Positions 6,271-14,055 are shown, numbered from the stretch's first letter. The stretch: 17,950 nt of DNA from Acinetobacter lwoffii (GCF_002321025.1 NZ_DCLL01000008.1:1-17950); one strand, 5' to 3'. The notes: a model not told the origin generated them from the letters alone. A program made the numbers and translations.

Positions 6271-7173
6271 ATGAAGCGCCCAGCTTCAACACATGAGCGT
6301 CTTGCAGAGCGTTTAGCTAGAATTTTGACCAAATTAAATGTCGGATATCAACTCCGGGCTGCAGAGCTAGCTGCAGAATTTCAGGTCAGCACCCGCACCA
6401 TTGAGCGTGATTTTGATCGTCTAGGCTCTTATTTACCCTTACTTCAAGATGAACAGAAACGATATTATCTGGAACCCTCTTATTTAGGGCGCTTTAAATT
6501 GCAGGATATCCAGACCTTTGCTCAACTTTCGGGGATCAGTGAGCTGTATCCGGCGCTGGATATGTCTTTTATCCGTGAATTGCTAGATGAACGGGCAAAT
6601 CAGGTATTTTCGGCAAAAGGCTATCATTTTGAGGATGCCAAACAGTTTGCCGAGCATTTCAAGCTGCTTGCAGGCGCAATCTATAAACGTCAGCAGGTTA
6701 AGCTGCAATATTCAGATCAATTGCGAATCATCCAGCCCTATCGTTTGATTCACCATCATGGCATCTGGTACTTGGCTGCTGTGAGTGAAAACAAGCTGCG
6801 CACTTACCGCTTAAGCCAGTTACAACAGCTCGAGCTGGTTTTTGAGGCGGAGGGCTTTGAGCATGATCCTGAAGTGCTGAAAATGCTGGCAGATGAAGAT
6901 AGCATCTGGTTTGGACAGCAAAAGCAGCAGGTCTTAATCAGGGTACAATCTGAAGTCACGGTCTTTTTTAAAGAGCGCCGTTTATTTCCAGAACAGCAGA
7001 TTGAGCAGGAAGCCGAGACTGGAGAGTTAGTGATCAGTTGCCAGATTCGTCACGAAATGCAGTTATTGCCTTTGGTACGTTACTGGTTGCCATACTTGAA
7101 AATTATTGAGCCGATTCATTTCCAGCAAAAACTGGAACAGGATTTGCAAGGATATTTACGTTCTGCTGGGTGA
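6271..7173 (+). CDS. WYL-domain transcriptional regulator
   Basis: This 300-residue protein has the standard architecture of WYL regulators. An N-terminal winged helix-turn-helix (residues about 10-60, LRAAELAAEFQVSTRTIERDFDRL) is followed by a linker and a WYL ligand-sensing domain. The signature is visible as PYRLIHHHGIWYLAA at 156-170 and TYRLSQL at 178-184, and a C-terminal extension follows. WYL regulators of this layout bind operators as dimers and sense ligands such as nucleotides or nucleic acid; the ligand here is unknown. The ATG at 6271 follows GTGGGGAT. Its operator may be the motif at 6245-6255. No defence genes stand next to it, so a phage-defence role, known for some relatives, is not supported. 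Confidence 0.88.
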   Translation: MKRPASTHERLAERLARILTKLNVGYQLRAAELAAEFQVSTRTIERDFDRLGSYLPLLQDEQKRYYLEPSYLGRFKLQDIQTFAQLSGISELYPALDMSFIRELLDERANQVFSAKGYHFEDAKQFAEHFKLLAGAIYKRQQVKLQYSDQLRIIQPYRLIHHHGIWYLAAVSENKLRTYRLSQLQQLELVFEAEGFEHDPEVLKMLADEDSIWFGQQKQQVLIRVQSEVTVFFKERRLFPEQQIEQEAETGELVISCQIRHEMQLLPLVRYWLPYLKIIEPIHFQQKLEQDLQGYLRSAG

Positions 7174-7268
7174 TATTGAGAAAGTAGAGCAGGGTAGCTT
7201 AATTAATGATCATGCTTTAAATGGAAATTTAATTTACTTATTCTTTTGATTTACTAAATTACAGGCAT

Positions 7269-7295
7269 AAAAAAACCAGCTTTCGCTGGGTTCTT
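7269..7295 (-). terminator. Terminator of the tRNA transcript, possibly bidirectional
   Basis: Read on the minus strand, AACCCAGC-GAAA-GCTGGTT is followed by a run of seven T, which makes a strong intrinsic terminator 31 bases past the tRNA-Leu 3' end. On the plus strand the T run is interrupted, so termination of the WYL gene transcript here would be weaker. Confidence 0.8.
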
Positions 7296-7325
7296 TATTT
7301 GCACCATCTTTCTATAGTAGAAGAA

Positions 7326-7411
7326 TGGTGCCCGAGGCCAGACTCGAACTGGCACGCTTTGTGGGCGGGGGATTTTAAATCCCCTGTGTCTACCGATTTC
7401 ACCACTCGGGC
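7326..7411 (-). tRNA. tRNA-Leu (anticodon TAA)
   Basis: Reading the minus strand, the acceptor arm GCCCGAG pairs with CTCGGGC and the 3' ACCA end is encoded. The anticodon arm is GGGGA-TTTAAAA-TCCCC, placing TAA at positions 34-36. The T arm contains GTTCGAGTC, and a long variable arm is present, as expected for leucine tRNA. The total is 86 bases with CCA. It is the second gene of a two-tRNA transcript, ten bases after tRNA-Cys. Confidence 0.95.
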
Positions 7412-7421
7412 TTTAACAAGA

Positions 7422-7495
7422 TGGAGGCGGAGGTCGGAATCGAACCGGCGTCCACGGAGTTGCAGTCCGCTGCATGACCACTCTGCCACCCCGCC
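7422..7495 (-). tRNA. tRNA-Cys (anticodon GCA)
   Basis: On the minus strand the acceptor GGCGGGG pairs with CTCCGCC (one G-T), followed by T and CCA. The anticodon arm CGGA-CTGCAAC-TCCG gives GCA at positions 34-36. The T arm contains GGTTCGATTCC. The length is 74 bases with CCA. It is the first gene of the two-tRNA transcript. Confidence 0.95.
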
Positions 7496-7512
7496 GCGTC
7501 TTGTTGATGCGT

Positions 7513-7540
7513 ATATTATCAAGCTCAGAAAAAAAAACAA
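7513..7540 (-). promoter_or_regulatory. Candidate sigma-70 promoter of the tRNA-Cys/tRNA-Leu transcript
   Basis: On the minus strand TTGTTT (7540-7535) and TAATAT (7518-7513) are separated by 16 bases, placing the start point just upstream of the tRNA-Cys 5' end. A T-rich run between and around the boxes may help melting. Confidence 0.55.
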
Positions 7541-7648
7541 TAGTGTATTCATTCGTATGCGCATAAAAACATCATCTGGCGGAAAATATTTAAATTATTC
7601 ATGTAGAATGTGCAAAATTGATTCATATCAACACTTGGGAGAAGTGCC

Positions 7649-8497
7649 GTGGCATTAGTTCTAGACGGTCGTGCATTGGCGAAGCAAATTGAAGCTGACT
7701 TGTTTACTCGCGTAGAAGCGCTGAAAGCAAAATCAGGTCGTACTCCAATTCTTGCGACGATTTTGGTAGGTGACGATGGCGCATCTGCAACTTATGTTCG
7801 CATGAAAGGCAATGCCTGCCGCCGTGTTGGTATGGATTCACTCAAAGTGGAACTTCCTAAAGAAACCACCACTGAAGAATTATTGGCTGAAATTGAAAAA
7901 TTAAATGCAAATCCTGATGTGCACGGTATTTTGCTTCAACATCCGGTTCCGGCTCAAATTGATGAGCGTGCCTGTTTCGATGCAATCTCGCTTGAAAAAG
8001 ACGTAGACGGTGTGACTTGTCTGGGCTACGGTCGTATGGCAATGGGCGAAGCAGCCTATGGTTCGGCGACGCCTGCTGGTATCATGACTATTCTGAAAGA
8101 GAACAACATTGAAATCGCTGGTAAACATGCGGTGGTTGTAGGTCGTTCTGCAATTTTGGGTAAACCAATGGCTGCGATGCTGCTAGAAGCGAATGCAACC
8201 GTAACCATTTGCCATTCACGTACTCAAGATCTTGCAAGCTTCGTTAAGCAAGCAGATATCATTGTGGGTGCGGTAGGTAAAGCTGAACTGATTCAAAAAG
8301 ACTGGATCAAACCAGGCGCGGTGGTTGTGGATGCGGGTTTCCATCCACGTGATGGCGGTGGTGTAGGTGATATCCAACTTGTAGGCATTGAAGAAATTGC
8401 TTCTGCTTATACACCAGTTCCGGGTGGTGTAGGTCCAATGACCATTACCACTTTAATTCGTCAAACGGTTGAAGCTGCTGAGAAAGCGCTAGGTTAA
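7649..8497 (+). CDS. folD: Bifunctional methylenetetrahydrofolate dehydrogenase / methenyltetrahydrofolate cyclohydrolase
   Basis: FolD interconverts 5,10-methylene- and 10-formyl-tetrahydrofolate using NADP+, feeding purine and formyl-methionine synthesis in the cytoplasm. At 282 residues it has the usual bacterial length. Visible hallmarks are YVRMKGNACRRVGM (Tyr49 and catalytic Lys53), GILLQHPVP (93-101) and Asp120 in the EKDVDGV segment. Further hallmarks are TPAGIM (141-146), the dinucleotide-binding VVGRSAILGKPMA (163-175) and the C-terminal PVPGGVGPMTITTL. The start is GTG at 7649, with GGGAGA upstream; no nearer ATG exists. It is transcribed divergently from the tRNA pair and followed by a palindromic repeat. 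Confidence 0.97.
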   Translation: MALVLDGRALAKQIEADLFTRVEALKAKSGRTPILATILVGDDGASATYVRMKGNACRRVGMDSLKVELPKETTTEELLAEIEKLNANPDVHGILLQHPVPAQIDERACFDAISLEKDVDGVTCLGYGRMAMGEAAYGSATPAGIMTILKENNIEIAGKHAVVVGRSAILGKPMAAMLLEANATVTICHSRTQDLASFVKQADIIVGAVGKAELIQKDWIKPGAVVVDAGFHPRDGGGVGDIQLVGIEEIASAYTPVPGGVGPMTITTLIRQTVEAAEKALG

Positions 8498-8504
8498 TAA
8501 ACAG

Positions 8505-8600
8505 ACCTCTCCCTGACCCTCTCCTGAAAGGAGAGGGGGAAGTTCATTGTGAAAATAATGGATGCTCCTTCTCCCTGTGGGAGAAGGTTGGGATGAGGGT
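8505..8600. repeat. Palindromic REP/MITE-like repeat between folD and the methyltransferase gene
   Basis: The outer ends are an imperfect inverted repeat: ACCTCTCCCTGACCCTCTCC at the left and, in reverse complement, ACCCTCATCCCAACCTTCTC at the right. Inside are two perfect hairpins, CCCTCTCC-5-GGAGAGGG at 8517-8537 and CCTTCTCCC-TGT-GGGAGAAGG at 8567-8587. The layout matches the repeat at 1991-2096, although the sequence differs enough to be another subgroup. It lies eight bases after the folD stop codon and may act as a transcript 3' end. Confidence 0.7.
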
Positions 8601-8651
8601 AATATCTAAAATATAAGAGTTCTTCTGACACATATAACGAATAAAAATCCA

Positions 8652-9320
8652 ATGAGCTGTACTTTCCAATTCTCCAAAGCCCCAGAACATCTACTAGAAG
8701 CCTTGCATGATGTGATTCCATGCTGTGAGCTGCATGCACAGCAATTGCCGGATACACCAATTTCCCTGTGGCTGATTCCGCCAGTATTCCCAACAGATAA
8801 GCTGGATGATGAAGTCATCCGTCGCATCTGGAACGATACACCGTATTGGATCTTTTGCTGGGCCTCAGGCTTGGCGATGGCTCAATGGCTATTGGCAGAG
8901 CCGCATCATGTCAAAGATAAAGTTGTACTGGATTTTGGCGCAGGTTCAGGTGTAGTGGCGATTGCAGCGAAAATGGCAGGTGCAAAACGCGTTATTTGCT
9001 GTGACATCGATCAAGTGAGCTTAGATGCTTGTCGTGCCAATGCAGAGCTAAATGATGTCGAGCTTGAATATCTGGATGATCTGTATAAGGCAGAGCAGGT
9101 GGATATTCTGTTAGCCGCAGATGTGCTTTATGATCAGTGCAACCGTTTCTTCCTGGATGAGTTTTTAAAATTTGCACCTGAAGTCTGGGTTGCAGATAGT
9201 CGAGTAAAAAACTTTAGTCATCCTCAATATGAAAAACTGGATGAGCGTAGTGCTACGACCTGGCCGGATCTGGATGAATCACCAGAATTTCGTAATGTCA
9301 GTTTCTATAAAACACGTTAA
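8652..9320 (+). CDS. Class I SAM-dependent methyltransferase, METTL20/PrmA-like
   Basis: This is a 222-residue soluble protein with a Rossmann-type methyltransferase core. Motif I, VLDFGAGSG, spans residues 92-100. The acidic end of strand beta2 is CCDID at 116-120, and the catalytic-side motif ADVLYD follows at about residues 155-160. The lead-in PYWIFCWASGLAMAQWLL (64-81) resembles the protein lysine methyltransferase family that includes ETFB methyltransferase (METTL20) and is related to PrmA. A protein lysine target is therefore plausible, but the substrate is not shown. The ATG at 8652 has no strong Shine-Dalgarno. It lies about 50 bases after the palindromic repeat and has its own terminator. 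Confidence 0.85.
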   Translation: MSCTFQFSKAPEHLLEALHDVIPCCELHAQQLPDTPISLWLIPPVFPTDKLDDEVIRRIWNDTPYWIFCWASGLAMAQWLLAEPHHVKDKVVLDFGAGSGVVAIAAKMAGAKRVICCDIDQVSLDACRANAELNDVELEYLDDLYKAEQVDILLAADVLYDQCNRFFLDEFLKFAPEVWVADSRVKNFSHPQYEKLDERSATTWPDLDESPEFRNVSFYKTR

Positions 9321-9329
9321 AGTTGAAAA

Positions 9330-9358
9330 ATCAAAAAGGGTGGTTAGCCCTTTTTGAT
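9330..9358 (+). terminator. Hairpin terminator after the methyltransferase gene
   Basis: ATCAAAAAGGG and CCCTTTTTGAT form a perfect 11-bp stem around a short loop, ten bases after the stop codon. The T run is inside the stem and the A run mirrors it, so it may work in both directions, also for the minus-strand lipoprotein gene. Confidence 0.75.
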
Positions 9359-9393
9359 TGTCTTGCTCTGATTAAGTAACTAAGTATCAGATA

Positions 9394-9816
9394 TTAAGAA
9401 CAAGTATAACGAATAACGCGCATGGTCGTTGGGCGGGCTTCTAAGGCTTCGCGTGCACCCGGGTTCTCGCTATTATGTAAATCAGGCGTATTGCTCAAGC
9501 TGATTTGCGTGCGGCTATTACCCAGTTGACGGCCATAGTTTTCCTGTTCCACAGTTGGATTAAAAATTTCATTGGTGCTTAAAATCTGGATATTGTAAGT
9601 TTTGGAATTTCCTAATACGTGTCTGCAGGCAGCTTGCAAGCGGTTTTCATCCTGGCTTGGTCGTCCTGAAAGGGTGTAGCTCAGGGTTGTTGTATTGCCT
9701 GAACGTTCCAGAATTTCATAGCCACTTTGTCCATTGAATTGATGGGGTGTGGTCTGACATGCACTCAGTACAAAACTGCTTGCAACCACAGCCAAAATTA
9801 CTGTTGTTCTTTTCAT
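9394..9816 (-). CDS. Putative lipoprotein, 140 aa, function unknown
   Basis: The N-terminus MKRTTVILAVVASSFVLSAC is a lipoprotein signal ending in an LSAC lipobox, so Cys20 should be lipidated. The next residue is Gln, which predicts outer-membrane sorting. The mature part of about 120 residues is polar. It contains two further cysteines, one in the middle (AACRHVL) and one as the penultimate residue, which could form a disulfide. The ATG at 9816 has AGGAACT upstream. I do not recognise a domain. The gene stands alone between the methyltransferase terminator and the pckG terminator. Confidence 0.8.
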   Translation of the reverse strand: MKRTTVILAVVASSFVLSACQTTPHQFNGQSGYEILERSGNTTTLSYTLSGRPSQDENRLQAACRHVLGNSKTYNIQILSTNEIFNPTVEQENYGRQLGNSRTQISLSNTPDLHNSENPGAREALEARPTTMRVIRYTCS

Positions 9817-9908
9817 ATTTATAGTTCCTGAAGTCTTGGTTTAAGTATGCCATATTTTGCTTAAGCAGCTGCTCTAGTCAATTGTGATCAATTGTTTAAA
9901 CAGTCAAT

Positions 9909-9936
9909 AAAAAAGGCCGCTTACGCGACCTTTTTG
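9909..9936 (-). terminator. Rho-independent terminator of pckG
   Basis: On the minus strand AAAAGGTCGC-GTAA-GCGGCCTTTT (one G-T pair) runs into a T stretch, 15 to 42 bases past the pckG stop codon. Confidence 0.8.
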
Positions 9937-9950
9937 AATTAAATCAGCAA

Positions 9951-11780
9951 TTAAGCAGATTTAACCGCAGCAATAAGTTCTGCTTGACGAGTTTTTAACG
10001 CTTCCGGTAAACGCTCACCCAGCTTGTCGAACAATTCAGTGTGGCTTTCAAGTTCTTTGATCCATTGATCTTTATCTTGAGAAGTTACTAGGTCAAACTG
10101 TTCTTTAGTGAAGTCAGAACCAGTCCAGTTCAACTGTTCGTAAGTAGGAACTAGGCCGATTGGTGTTTCAACAGCATCAGCACGACCTTCACAACGGTCA
10201 ATGATCCACTCAAGAACACGCATGTTTTGACCGAAACCAGGCCATACGAAGTTGCCTTCAGCATCACGACGGAACCAGTTCACGTTGTAGATACCTGGAA
10301 GCTTGTTGCCAGCAGCAGCAGCTTTCGCTCCCACTTGCTCGCCCATTTCTAACCAGTGCGTGAAGTAATCCGCCATGTTGTAGCCAGCGAATGGAAGCAT
10401 CGCGAACGGGTCACGACGAACGATACCTTGTTGGCCAACAGCAGCAGCAGTGGTTTCAGATCCCATAGTCGCAGCTTTGTAAACACCGTCAACCCAGTCA
10501 AATGCTTCTGAAATTAGAGGCACAGTGTCTGCACGGCGACCACCGAAGATGAACGCAGAAATTGGCACGCCAGCTGGATTTTCCCAGTCAGCGTCAATAG
10601 AAGGGCATTGGCCAGCAGATACTGTGAAACGTGCGTTTGGATGCGCAGCTTTTTCTTCGCCAGTGTGTGGTTGGCCTTTCCAGTTAGTCAGGTTGGCAGG
10701 CGCTTCTTTAGTCAGACCTTCCCACCATACTTCACCGTTATCAGTCACAGCAACGTTGGTATAAATCACGTCTTTGTGCATGGTTGCCATACAGTTCGGA
10801 TTCGTCTTGGTATTTGTACCAGGCGCTACACCGAAGAAGCCAGCTTCAGGATTGATTGCGTATAAGCGACCGTCTTCACCTGGTTTGATCCAAGCAATAT
10901 CGTCACCTACAGTTTCAATCTTCCAGCCTTCATAGCCTGCTGGTGGAATCAGCATTGCGAAGTTTGTTTTACCACATGCAGATGGGAATGCCGCTGCGAT
11001 ATAATGTTTTTCGCCTTGTGGATTGGTTACGCCAAGAATCAGCATATGTTCAGCTAACCAGCCTTGTTGGCGACCCATGAAGGATGCAATACGTAATGCC
11101 AGGCATTTTTTACCCAACAATGCGTTACCGCCATAACCAGAACCATAAGACCAGATCTCACGCGTTTCTGGGTAATGCACGATGTATTTTTCTTTGTTGC
11201 AAGGCCATGCAACATCTTTTTCGCCATTCGCAAGCGGAGCACCTACAGTGTGTACGCAAGGAACGTATTCACCGTCGGTACCAAGAACGTCATAAACAGC
11301 TTTACCCATACGAGCCATTTTAGACATGCTTACTGCAACGTAAGGAGAGTCAGTTAACTCGATACCGATATGAGCGATATGAGAACCCAATGGACCCATT
11401 GAGAATGGAACCACATAAAGTGTACGACCTGCCATTGAACCGTCAAATAAACCATTCAATTTTTCGCGCATGACAGCAGGTGCTTCCCAGTTATTGGTCG
11501 CGCCAGCATCGTCTTTGTTTTCAGAGCAGATGTAAGTACGATCTTCAACACGTGCTACGTCAGAAGGATCAGAATTTGCAAGATAAGAACCAGGATGAGT
11601 TTCTTGATTCAGCGCTTGCATTGTGCCGTTAGCGATCATCAAGTCGATATAACGTTGATATTCTTCTGCGCTACCGTCACACCATTCAATTTTTGCTGGT
11701 TTTGTTAATTTAGCAATCTCTTCCACCCAAGCAATAAGCTTAGGGTGACGAACGAATTCTGGTGCGTTCACTTGGGTCAT
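9951..11780 (-). CDS. pckG: Phosphoenolpyruvate carboxykinase, GTP-dependent type
   Basis: PckG converts oxaloacetate and GTP to phosphoenolpyruvate, CO2 and GDP, the entry to gluconeogenesis for cells living on organic acids. From the ATG at 11780 the protein has 609 residues, typical of the GTP class. The kinase-1a loop is FPSACGKTN at 265-273. The kinase-2 and metal motif is GDDIAW at 292-297, and NPEAGFFGVAPGTN follows at 310-323. The reading frame is open back to 11807, but that start would lie upstream of the predicted transcription start, and homologues begin near MTQVNAPEFVRHP. The Shine-Dalgarno (AGG) is weak. It is monocistronic with promoter and terminator. Confidence 0.97.
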   Translation of the reverse strand: MTQVNAPEFVRHPKLIAWVEEIAKLTKPAKIEWCDGSAEEYQRYIDLMIANGTMQALNQETHPGSYLANSDPSDVARVEDRTYICSENKDDAGATNNWEAPAVMREKLNGLFDGSMAGRTLYVVPFSMGPLGSHIAHIGIELTDSPYVAVSMSKMARMGKAVYDVLGTDGEYVPCVHTVGAPLANGEKDVAWPCNKEKYIVHYPETREIWSYGSGYGGNALLGKKCLALRIASFMGRQQGWLAEHMLILGVTNPQGEKHYIAAAFPSACGKTNFAMLIPPAGYEGWKIETVGDDIAWIKPGEDGRLYAINPEAGFFGVAPGTNTKTNPNCMATMHKDVIYTNVAVTDNGEVWWEGLTKEAPANLTNWKGQPHTGEEKAAHPNARFTVSAGQCPSIDADWENPAGVPISAFIFGGRRADTVPLISEAFDWVDGVYKAATMGSETTAAAVGQQGIVRRDPFAMLPFAGYNMADYFTHWLEMGEQVGAKAAAAGNKLPGIYNVNWFRRDAEGNFVWPGFGQNMRVLEWIIDRCEGRADAVETPIGLVPTYEQLNWTGSDFTKEQFDLVTSQDKDQWIKELESHTELFDKLGERLPEALKTRQAELIAAVKSA

Positions 11781-11807
11781 GGTGAGGCCTATCTCAAATG
11801 TGTACAA

Positions 11808-11836
11808 ATTAGATGTACAAAGTACAATCCGAGCAA
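11808..11836 (-). promoter_or_regulatory. Candidate pckG promoter with a palindrome in the spacer
   Basis: On the minus strand TTGCTC (11836-11831) and TCTAAT (11813-11808) are 17 bases apart. The perfect palindrome TGTAC-AAA-GTACA (11814-11826) fills most of the spacer, and a third TGTACAA follows at 11801-11807. A protein bound there would block or remodel RNA polymerase. The regulator is unknown. Confidence 0.45.
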
Positions 11837-12197
11837 TAAAAAATATCGCCCAGATGAAATATGAAAAAAAGTGGCTGTATTAAAGCATAAAATGATAAAA
11901 AAAATAAGACCAAAGAAGTGCTAGATTTCTTTTGGAATATAATGCTATTTTATTTATAAATATAAGTAAAACAACAAGATAAAACTAAATATTTGAATTA
12001 TTAATGTTATTTATCTAAGTGATGGTTAGTATTTATTTTAAAAATTAATATTAAAATCATTATCTTAATTTTATAAGACCTCTAATATTCATTATTGATT
12101 AAATAAATGGTTGCCATTTGAATTTTACATAAAGCCACTGTTAATTGTCTATGAATTGGACAAAATGCCAATAGGCTTCAATGAAATTGCGCGAAAA
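11837..12197. other. AT-rich divergent intergenic region between pckG and the lipid kinase gene
   Basis: This gene-free stretch (apart from a possible longer N-terminus of the lipid kinase, from TTG at 12111 or ATG at 12165) is very rich in A and T between about 11860 and 12105. It should hold the lipid-kinase promoter, but I could not choose one box pair among many TA-rich candidates. I see no repeat, RNA gene or mobile element in it. Confidence 0.4.
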
Positions 12198-13136
12198 ATG
12201 TCTAATCAATCTAAACCCTTATCGCTGATTTTTAATCATAAAGCTGGTTTTCGCATACAGGGGCCAGAAGGCATTTATGAGCAGCTGATCGATATATTTT
12301 CAGCACAGGGTTATCAAACAAAAGCTTATGAAATCAATGATTCACAGCAATTTGATAAAATTATGACTGAGGTGCTTGAACAGCATTTGGCATCTAGCGA
12401 GCCAGGGATCATCGTTGCAGCGGGCGGAGATGGCACTTTAAATACAGTCGCCAAACATGTGTTGAATACGCAAATTCCTGTCGGTATTTTGCCTTTAGGG
12501 ACTTTTAACTATGTGGCCAGATTATTGGGGATTCCGCTGGATTTGCTTGAAGCGGCAAAAGTGATTGCAACCGGGCAGCCTCAGCGTATGAATGTTGCCC
12601 GGATCAATCAGGAAATTTATCTGAATAATGCCAGTCTGGGTTTATATCCTTTATTTATTAAAAAACGTGAAGACTATAATCGTATTTTTGGTCGCCTACC
12701 GCTACATGCCTATACTTCTGCACTGGACGTTCTGATTCGCGACCGTAAAGAATTAAAACTAAAAATCTGGGTGGATCAAAAAAAATATCCGGTGAAAACA
12801 CCACTGATCTTTTTTGGCAATAATCCCTTGCAACTGGCGGATATGAAAATGCGCATTGCAGAGGCGGCTAAAAAAGGCAAAGTGGCGGGAGTAGTAGTTT
12901 CTAAAAGTGATAAGCTTACTTTATTTAAGCTAGTGTATCAGCTGATTCGTGGGAAGATTGACCAGGCATCGGATGTTTATAGTTTTGCAGCCGATCAAGT
13001 CCGAATCGAATCCCGAGCCAAGAAACTGATGGTGGCGATTGATGGGGAAATTGTGGAAATGTCTCCGCCACTCAATATTTCTATATTAAAAGATAGCCTA
13101 AGCGTAATGGTGCCACATGATCCTGCATCTATCTGA
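12198..13136 (+). CDS. Diacylglycerol kinase-family lipid kinase (YegS-like)
   Basis: The protein belongs to the DAGK catalytic family of soluble lipid kinases, which phosphorylate diacylglycerol or related lipids with ATP at the membrane surface. From the ATG at 12198 it has 313 residues. The strand LIFNHKAGF starts at residue 10, GGDGT lies at 76-80 and PLGTFNYVARLLGIP runs from 99. The C-terminal beta-sandwich ends with VAIDGEIVEMSPPLNISI. The frame is open to a TTG at 12111 with an ATG at 12165; I prefer 12198 because the nucleotide-binding strand normally begins within about ten residues of the start, though no start has a good Shine-Dalgarno. The last 20 bases overlap the next gene, so they are probably translated together. 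Confidence 0.88.
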   Translation: MSNQSKPLSLIFNHKAGFRIQGPEGIYEQLIDIFSAQGYQTKAYEINDSQQFDKIMTEVLEQHLASSEPGIIVAAGGDGTLNTVAKHVLNTQIPVGILPLGTFNYVARLLGIPLDLLEAAKVIATGQPQRMNVARINQEIYLNNASLGLYPLFIKKREDYNRIFGRLPLHAYTSALDVLIRDRKELKLKIWVDQKKYPVKTPLIFFGNNPLQLADMKMRIAEAAKKGKVAGVVVSKSDKLTLFKLVYQLIRGKIDQASDVYSFAADQVRIESRAKKLMVAIDGEIVEMSPPLNISILKDSLSVMVPHDPASI

Positions 13137-13893
13137 TCTGCATTTTGGAACAGAGAAGCTGGAGTGTTTAGAAGCGATTCGGCATTTCTGTCAGACCCAT
13201 CCACTTGAAGCTGTCGTCATCAGTGGTGATCTGACTCAGCGTGCACGTTTGGGTCAGTTTTTTGCCTGTAAAAAATTTTTAGATCAGCTCAATACGCCTT
13301 ATATGGTGATCCCGGGGAATCATGATATTCCGCTCTATCATTTGTGGAATCGGCTTTTCAATCCATTTACCCGTTACCAGATTTTTTTTGGTGAATTGGA
13401 GCCAATCTTTGAAACTGAAAATTTTTATCTGATTGGGGTGAATTCAATTCGACGTCGATATCATACCAAAGGGCATTTATCACTTGAACAGATTGAGCGC
13501 ATTGATTTGCAACTGGCGCAGGCACCTGCGTCCAAATTAAAAATCATTGTCAGCCATCAGCCTTTTTATGTGCCTTTTCAAAATAAGCGTGGTTTCAAGG
13601 ACAGCCCACTGATGGCCAAAATTGCTTTAGAGGCCTGGGCAGAGCATGGTCTGTTTGCGCTGTTGCATGGGCATCTGCATCAACCAGCGATTTATGATTT
13701 GAATCAGATGTTCGGATTAGGGATGGATCATCCTGTATATGATGTACATGCGGGTACTTCTGCGTCAAATCGTCTGCATAAAAATGAACCGAACAGCTTT
13801 AATCTGATTGATGCCACAGGAAAAATTTCTCAATATTTATTCGATGAAGTGGCGCAAGCCTTTTTGTTGAAAGCTGATCTGCCGAATAAATAG
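13117..13893 (+). CDS. Calcineurin-like metallophosphoesterase
   Basis: A complete two-metal phosphoesterase site is visible in these 258 residues. It comprises DLH (Asp7, His9), SGD (Asp38), GNHD (67-70), SHQP (146-149) and GHLH (185-188). The layout resembles CpdA-like and lipid-active members of the family, which hydrolyse phosphodiesters or phosphomonoesters; the substrate is not determined. There is no signal peptide or membrane segment. The ATG at 13117 lies inside the end of the lipid-kinase gene (20-base overlap, different frame), pointing to translational coupling. The pairing suggests that kinase and phosphatase act on the same or linked phospholipid metabolites. Confidence 0.9.
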   Translation: MILHLSDLHFGTEKLECLEAIRHFCQTHPLEAVVISGDLTQRARLGQFFACKKFLDQLNTPYMVIPGNHDIPLYHLWNRLFNPFTRYQIFFGELEPIFETENFYLIGVNSIRRRYHTKGHLSLEQIERIDLQLAQAPASKLKIIVSHQPFYVPFQNKRGFKDSPLMAKIALEAWAEHGLFALLHGHLHQPAIYDLNQMFGLGMDHPVYDVHAGTSASNRLHKNEPNSFNLIDATGKISQYLFDEVAQAFLLKADLPNK

Positions 13894-13943
13894 ACGAAAA
13901 CCTATGATTCGTTAAAAAAAACCAATTTTTTTTCATTTTTGCC

Positions 13944-13972
13944 CTTGAAGCGTTTTATTCCATCTCCATAAA
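13944..13972 (+). promoter_or_regulatory. Sigma-32 (heat-shock) promoter of groESL
   Basis: CTTGAA at 13944-13949 and CTCCATAAA at 13964-13972 are separated by 14 bases. They match the RpoH consensus (CTTGAAA, 11-16 bases, CCCCATTTA) well. Transcription would start near 13979, giving a leader of roughly 83 bases before groES. No CIRCE operator (TTAGCACTC / GAGTGCTAA) is present, so control by HrcA is not supported. Confidence 0.8.
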
Positions 13973-13977
13973 AGTGA

Positions 13978-14055
13978 CATCAAAAATTTTTGATGATGAC
14001 CCATGGAATAATTAAGTCGTCATCAGTGACCTAAAAAAGACTTAGTCTGATGGAG
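13978..14055 (+). promoter_or_regulatory. Structured groES leader with alternating complementary segments
   Basis: Three mutually competing hairpins can be drawn. The first is the perfect palindrome CATCAAAAATTTTTGATG at 13978-13995. The second pairs GATGATGAC (13992-14000) with GTCGTCATC (14016-14024), with one G-T pair. The third pairs CATCAG (14021-14026) with CTGATG (14047-14052), extended by CTAA/TTAG inside. Neighbouring hairpins share a GATG or CATC arm, and the third includes the first G of the groES GGAG Shine-Dalgarno. An RNA-level control of translation is possible but untested. Confidence 0.45.

Noticed and set aside
6271..7173. Phage-defence island controlled by the WYL regulator
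   Set aside because: WYL proteins do regulate some defence systems, but the neighbours here are tRNAs, folD and one small basic protein; no nuclease, helicase or methylase defence genes are present.
7326..7495. Integration (att) site at the tRNA genes
   Set aside because: No integrase gene and no repeated tRNA 3' end were seen in the flanks.
7295..7658. Open reading frames on both strands across the tRNA pair
   Set aside because: They run through two well-formed tRNA genes and their promoter; the proteins read tRNA sequence and are artefacts.
8494..8827. Minus-strand frames over the second palindromic repeat and the methyltransferase start
   Set aside because: Antisense to a clear gene and to the repeat, with no ribosome site or recognisable domain.
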